Shown here piece after piece: positions 62,353-64,000 of a stretch of 64,000 nucleotides of DNA. This stretch comes from JAJPKK01 sp963824905 (GTDB taxonomy: Bacteria > Pseudomonadota > Alphaproteobacteria > Rhizobiales > Xanthobacteraceae): NCBI GenBank assembly GCA_963824905.1, contig CAWGRH010000012.1, positions 62,001-126,000 on the forward strand, in the 5' to 3' direction. Position 1 is the first letter of the stretch. Each line of letters opens with the position of its first letter. The notes under the pieces were generated by a model. The model was not told the origin of the DNA, did not search any database, and was given only the letters and a program-made list of their open reading frames with translations. The position numbers were made by a program, and so were the translations under genes.

Positions 62353-64000
62353 ATGATCGAAAAGAAGTCCTCTGGCAGCGCTGATCGCAATGGCCGTCAT
62401 TCCGGGCCCGGCCGTACCTACCAGCTCGACCGGCTGCCGGCGGGGGAGCTCAGAGAGCACCTTGCGCTGCTCGAAACTGCGATCAACAACATGTCGCAGG
62501 GTTTGGTCATGTTCGACGCCGACGAACGCGTCGTCATCTGCAATGATTTCTATATCGAGATGTACGGGCTCTCGCGCGACGTGGTGAGGCCGGGCTGCGC
62601 CTTGATCGACCTGTTGCGCCATCGCGTTGAGACCGGCGGCCATCTCAATCTCGACCCCGAGCAGTACCGTGTCGAGCTGCTGCGCGGTCTCGCCCAGGGC
62701 CACGTCACGAGCCTGATCGTCAAAACGGCGCAAGGCCGCGAGGTTCTGGTGAAGAACTCGCCGATGGCTTCGGGCGGCTGGGTCGCGACCCACGAGGACA
62801 TCACCGACCGGCGCCGCGCGGAGGCGCAGATCGCACAGCTGGCGCATTACGACGCGCTGACGGGGCTGTGCAATCGAACGCGATTCCAGGAGGAGCTGGC
62901 GCAGGTGGAGATGCGGGTGAAGCGCGGCGAGTGCTTCGCCGTGTTCTGCCTCGACCTCGATCGCTTCAAGGTGGTCAACGATTCGCTCGGCCATCCGGTC
63001 GGAGACCTTCTCCTCAAGGCCGTTGCGAGCCGGCTCCGAGACTGCGTGCGCGAGTGTGATCTCGTCGCGCGCCTCGGTGGGGACGAGTTCGCCATCCTGC
63101 AGACCGGCGCGGTCCTGCCGACCGAAGCGACGGCACTCGCCTCGCGTCTGATCGAAACCATCAGCATTCCCTATGAGCTCGCGAGCCATCAGGTAGCGGT
63201 CGGCGTGAGCGTCGGGATCGCGCTCGCGCCCGACGACGGGCTCGATGCGAACGCGCTGCTGCGCAGCGCCGACATGGCCCTCTATCGCGCCAAGGCGGAC
63301 GGCCGCAATCTCTACCGCTTCTTCGAGGCGGAGATGGATGCACGCATGCAGGCGCGCCGCAGTCTCGAGATCGACCTGCGCAAGGCGATCGCCGCCGGAG
63401 AGTTCGAGCTGCTCTATCAGCCCATCATAGACCTGCGGACGCAGAAGGTTTCCGGTTTCGAAGCGCTGCTCCGATGGCCGAGCCTGACGCGTGGATTGCT
63501 GGTGCCTGCGGATTTCATCCCGCTCGCGGAAGAGACCGGCCTGATCGTCCCGCTGGGCAATTGGGTGCTCCGGCAAGCGTGCATGGACGCCGTGGAGTGG
63601 CCGGGCGACGTCACGGTCGCGGTCAATCTCTCGCCGGCGCAATTTCGCAACAAGCAGCTCATCCCGACCGTCATGTCGGCGCTCGCGGCGTCGGGATTGT
63701 CGGCCGACCGGTTGGCCCTCGAGATCACCGAGACTGTGCTGCTGGAGGACGCGGAGACGACTCTTTCGGTATTGCAGAAGCTCCGTGAGCTCGGCGTCAA
63801 GATCGCCATGGACGATTTCGGGACGGGCTACTCATCGCTGAGCTACCTGCGGAAGTTTCCGTTCGACAAGATCAAGATCGACCAGTCGTTCATCCGCGAC
63901 ATGTCGGACCATGGCGAGAGCCTCGCGATCGTGCGCGCAGTCGTCGCCATGAGCAGCAGTCTCAGCATCGGAACGACCGCCGAGGGCGTCGAGACCCCTG
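62353..64000 (+). CDS. PAS-GGDEF-EAL cyclic-di-GMP protein, 3' end outside the window
   Basis: 549 codons are present and the frame is open at 64000. A PAS-like domain (about 38-150, INNMSQGLVMFDADERVVIC) comes first, then the diguanylate cyclase domain with the intact RLGGDEF (GGDEF at 242-246) and the EAL phosphodiesterase domain with EALLRW at 370 and MDDFGTGYSSLSYLRKFPFD near 487. Both active sites look complete so far, so it could make or break c-di-GMP. No membrane helix. ATG 62353 follows GGGGAATC. Confidence 0.92.
   Translation, partial: MIEKKSSGSADRNGRHSGPGRTYQLDRLPAGELREHLALLETAINNMSQGLVMFDADERVVICNDFYIEMYGLSRDVVRPGCALIDLLRHRVETGGHLNLDPEQYRVELLRGLAQGHVTSLIVKTAQGREVLVKNSPMASGGWVATHEDITDRRRAEAQIAQLAHYDALTGLCNRTRFQEELAQVEMRVKRGECFAVFCLDLDRFKVVNDSLGHPVGDLLLKAVASRLRDCVRECDLVARLGGDEFAILQTGAVLPTEATALASRLIETISIPYELASHQVAVGVSVGIALAPDDGLDANALLRSADMALYRAKADGRNLYRFFEAEMDARMQARRSLEIDLRKAIAAGEFELLYQPIIDLRTQKVSGFEALLRWPSLTRGLLVPADFIPLAEETGLIVPLGNWVLRQACMDAVEWPGDVTVAVNLSPAQFRNKQLIPTVMSALAASGLSADRLALEITETVLLEDAETTLSVLQKLRELGVKIAMDDFGTGYSSLSYLRKFPFDKIKIDQSFIRDMSDHGESLAIVRAVVAMSSSLSIGTTAEGVETP

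Noticed and set aside
1..64000. CRISPR array, insertion sequence, prophage or replication origin.
   Set aside because: No regularly spaced short repeats, transposase, integrase, phage structural gene or DnaA-box cluster was seen.

Overview
The window comes from a GC-rich alphaproteobacterium of the order Hyphomicrobiales (Rhizobiales), probably close to the Bradyrhizobium, Rhodoplanes or Xanthobacteraceae group. The clues are the infC-rpmI-rplT-pheS-pheT block, a 6S RNA gene next to 5-formyl-THF cyclo-ligase, TRAP and TAXI transport genes, many oxidoreductases, and several families of long intergenic palindromes of the kind common in that order. This placement rests on remembered protein resemblance and was not tested by a search.

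Layout. 1-7.9 kb: end of a TRAP permease, a small cyclic-nucleotide-binding protein, a DapA/NanA-type aldolase, an SDR lacking the usual Tyr-Lys pair, a secreted operon (cytochrome c plus two exported beta-rich proteins), a hydrolase and a GT4 glycosyltransferase. 7.9-13.5 kb: translation block (infC with an AUU start, rpmI, rplT, pheS, pheT). A hairpin and a 10-codon open frame lie before pheS. 13.5-15.2 kb: a Tat-exported amine oxidase and tRNA-Ala(CGC).

15.4-34.5 kb is an accessory region, visibly richer in A/T in places, devoted to cell-surface chemistry. It holds two inverted paralogous methyltransferases, ppa, a phytanoyl-CoA-type dioxygenase, a multicopper oxidase with a six-repeat calcium-binding VCBS tail, further methyltransferases, a frameshifted GT61, a 1069-residue double-GT2 glycosyltransferase, a kelch protein with the same kind of six-repeat tail, and GDP-mannose dehydratase. 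Gene fragments at 19.1-19.3 kb and 30.4 kb and several frameshifts show duplication and decay. No integrase, transposase or CRISPR array was seen.

34.7-64 kb is chromosomal housekeeping and catabolism: an isocitrate/isopropylmalate-type dehydrogenase; an overlapping TerB-like/SDR/glutamine amidotransferase operon; a 2OG-Fe(II) oxygenase; an acyltransferase; a pseudooxynicotine-hydrolase-like enzyme followed by a DUF1932 oxidoreductase; a two-subunit molybdenum hydroxylase; a membrane-anchored TAXI protein; typA; a folD-yggU-yggT cluster; nth; an Ada-like alkyl repair protein; a metallo-beta-lactamase-fold hydrolase; 6S RNA with the cyclo-ligase and a YmdB-type phosphoesterase; a diheme cytochrome; a creatininase-like protein; and a PAS-GGDEF-EAL protein cut by the window end.

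The best candidate for something undescribed is the accessory region. Two secreted proteins of unrelated fold (a multicopper oxidase and a kelch propeller) carry the same six-repeat tail and bracket glycan-building genes, and a short module is shared by the dioxygenase and the large glycosyltransferase.
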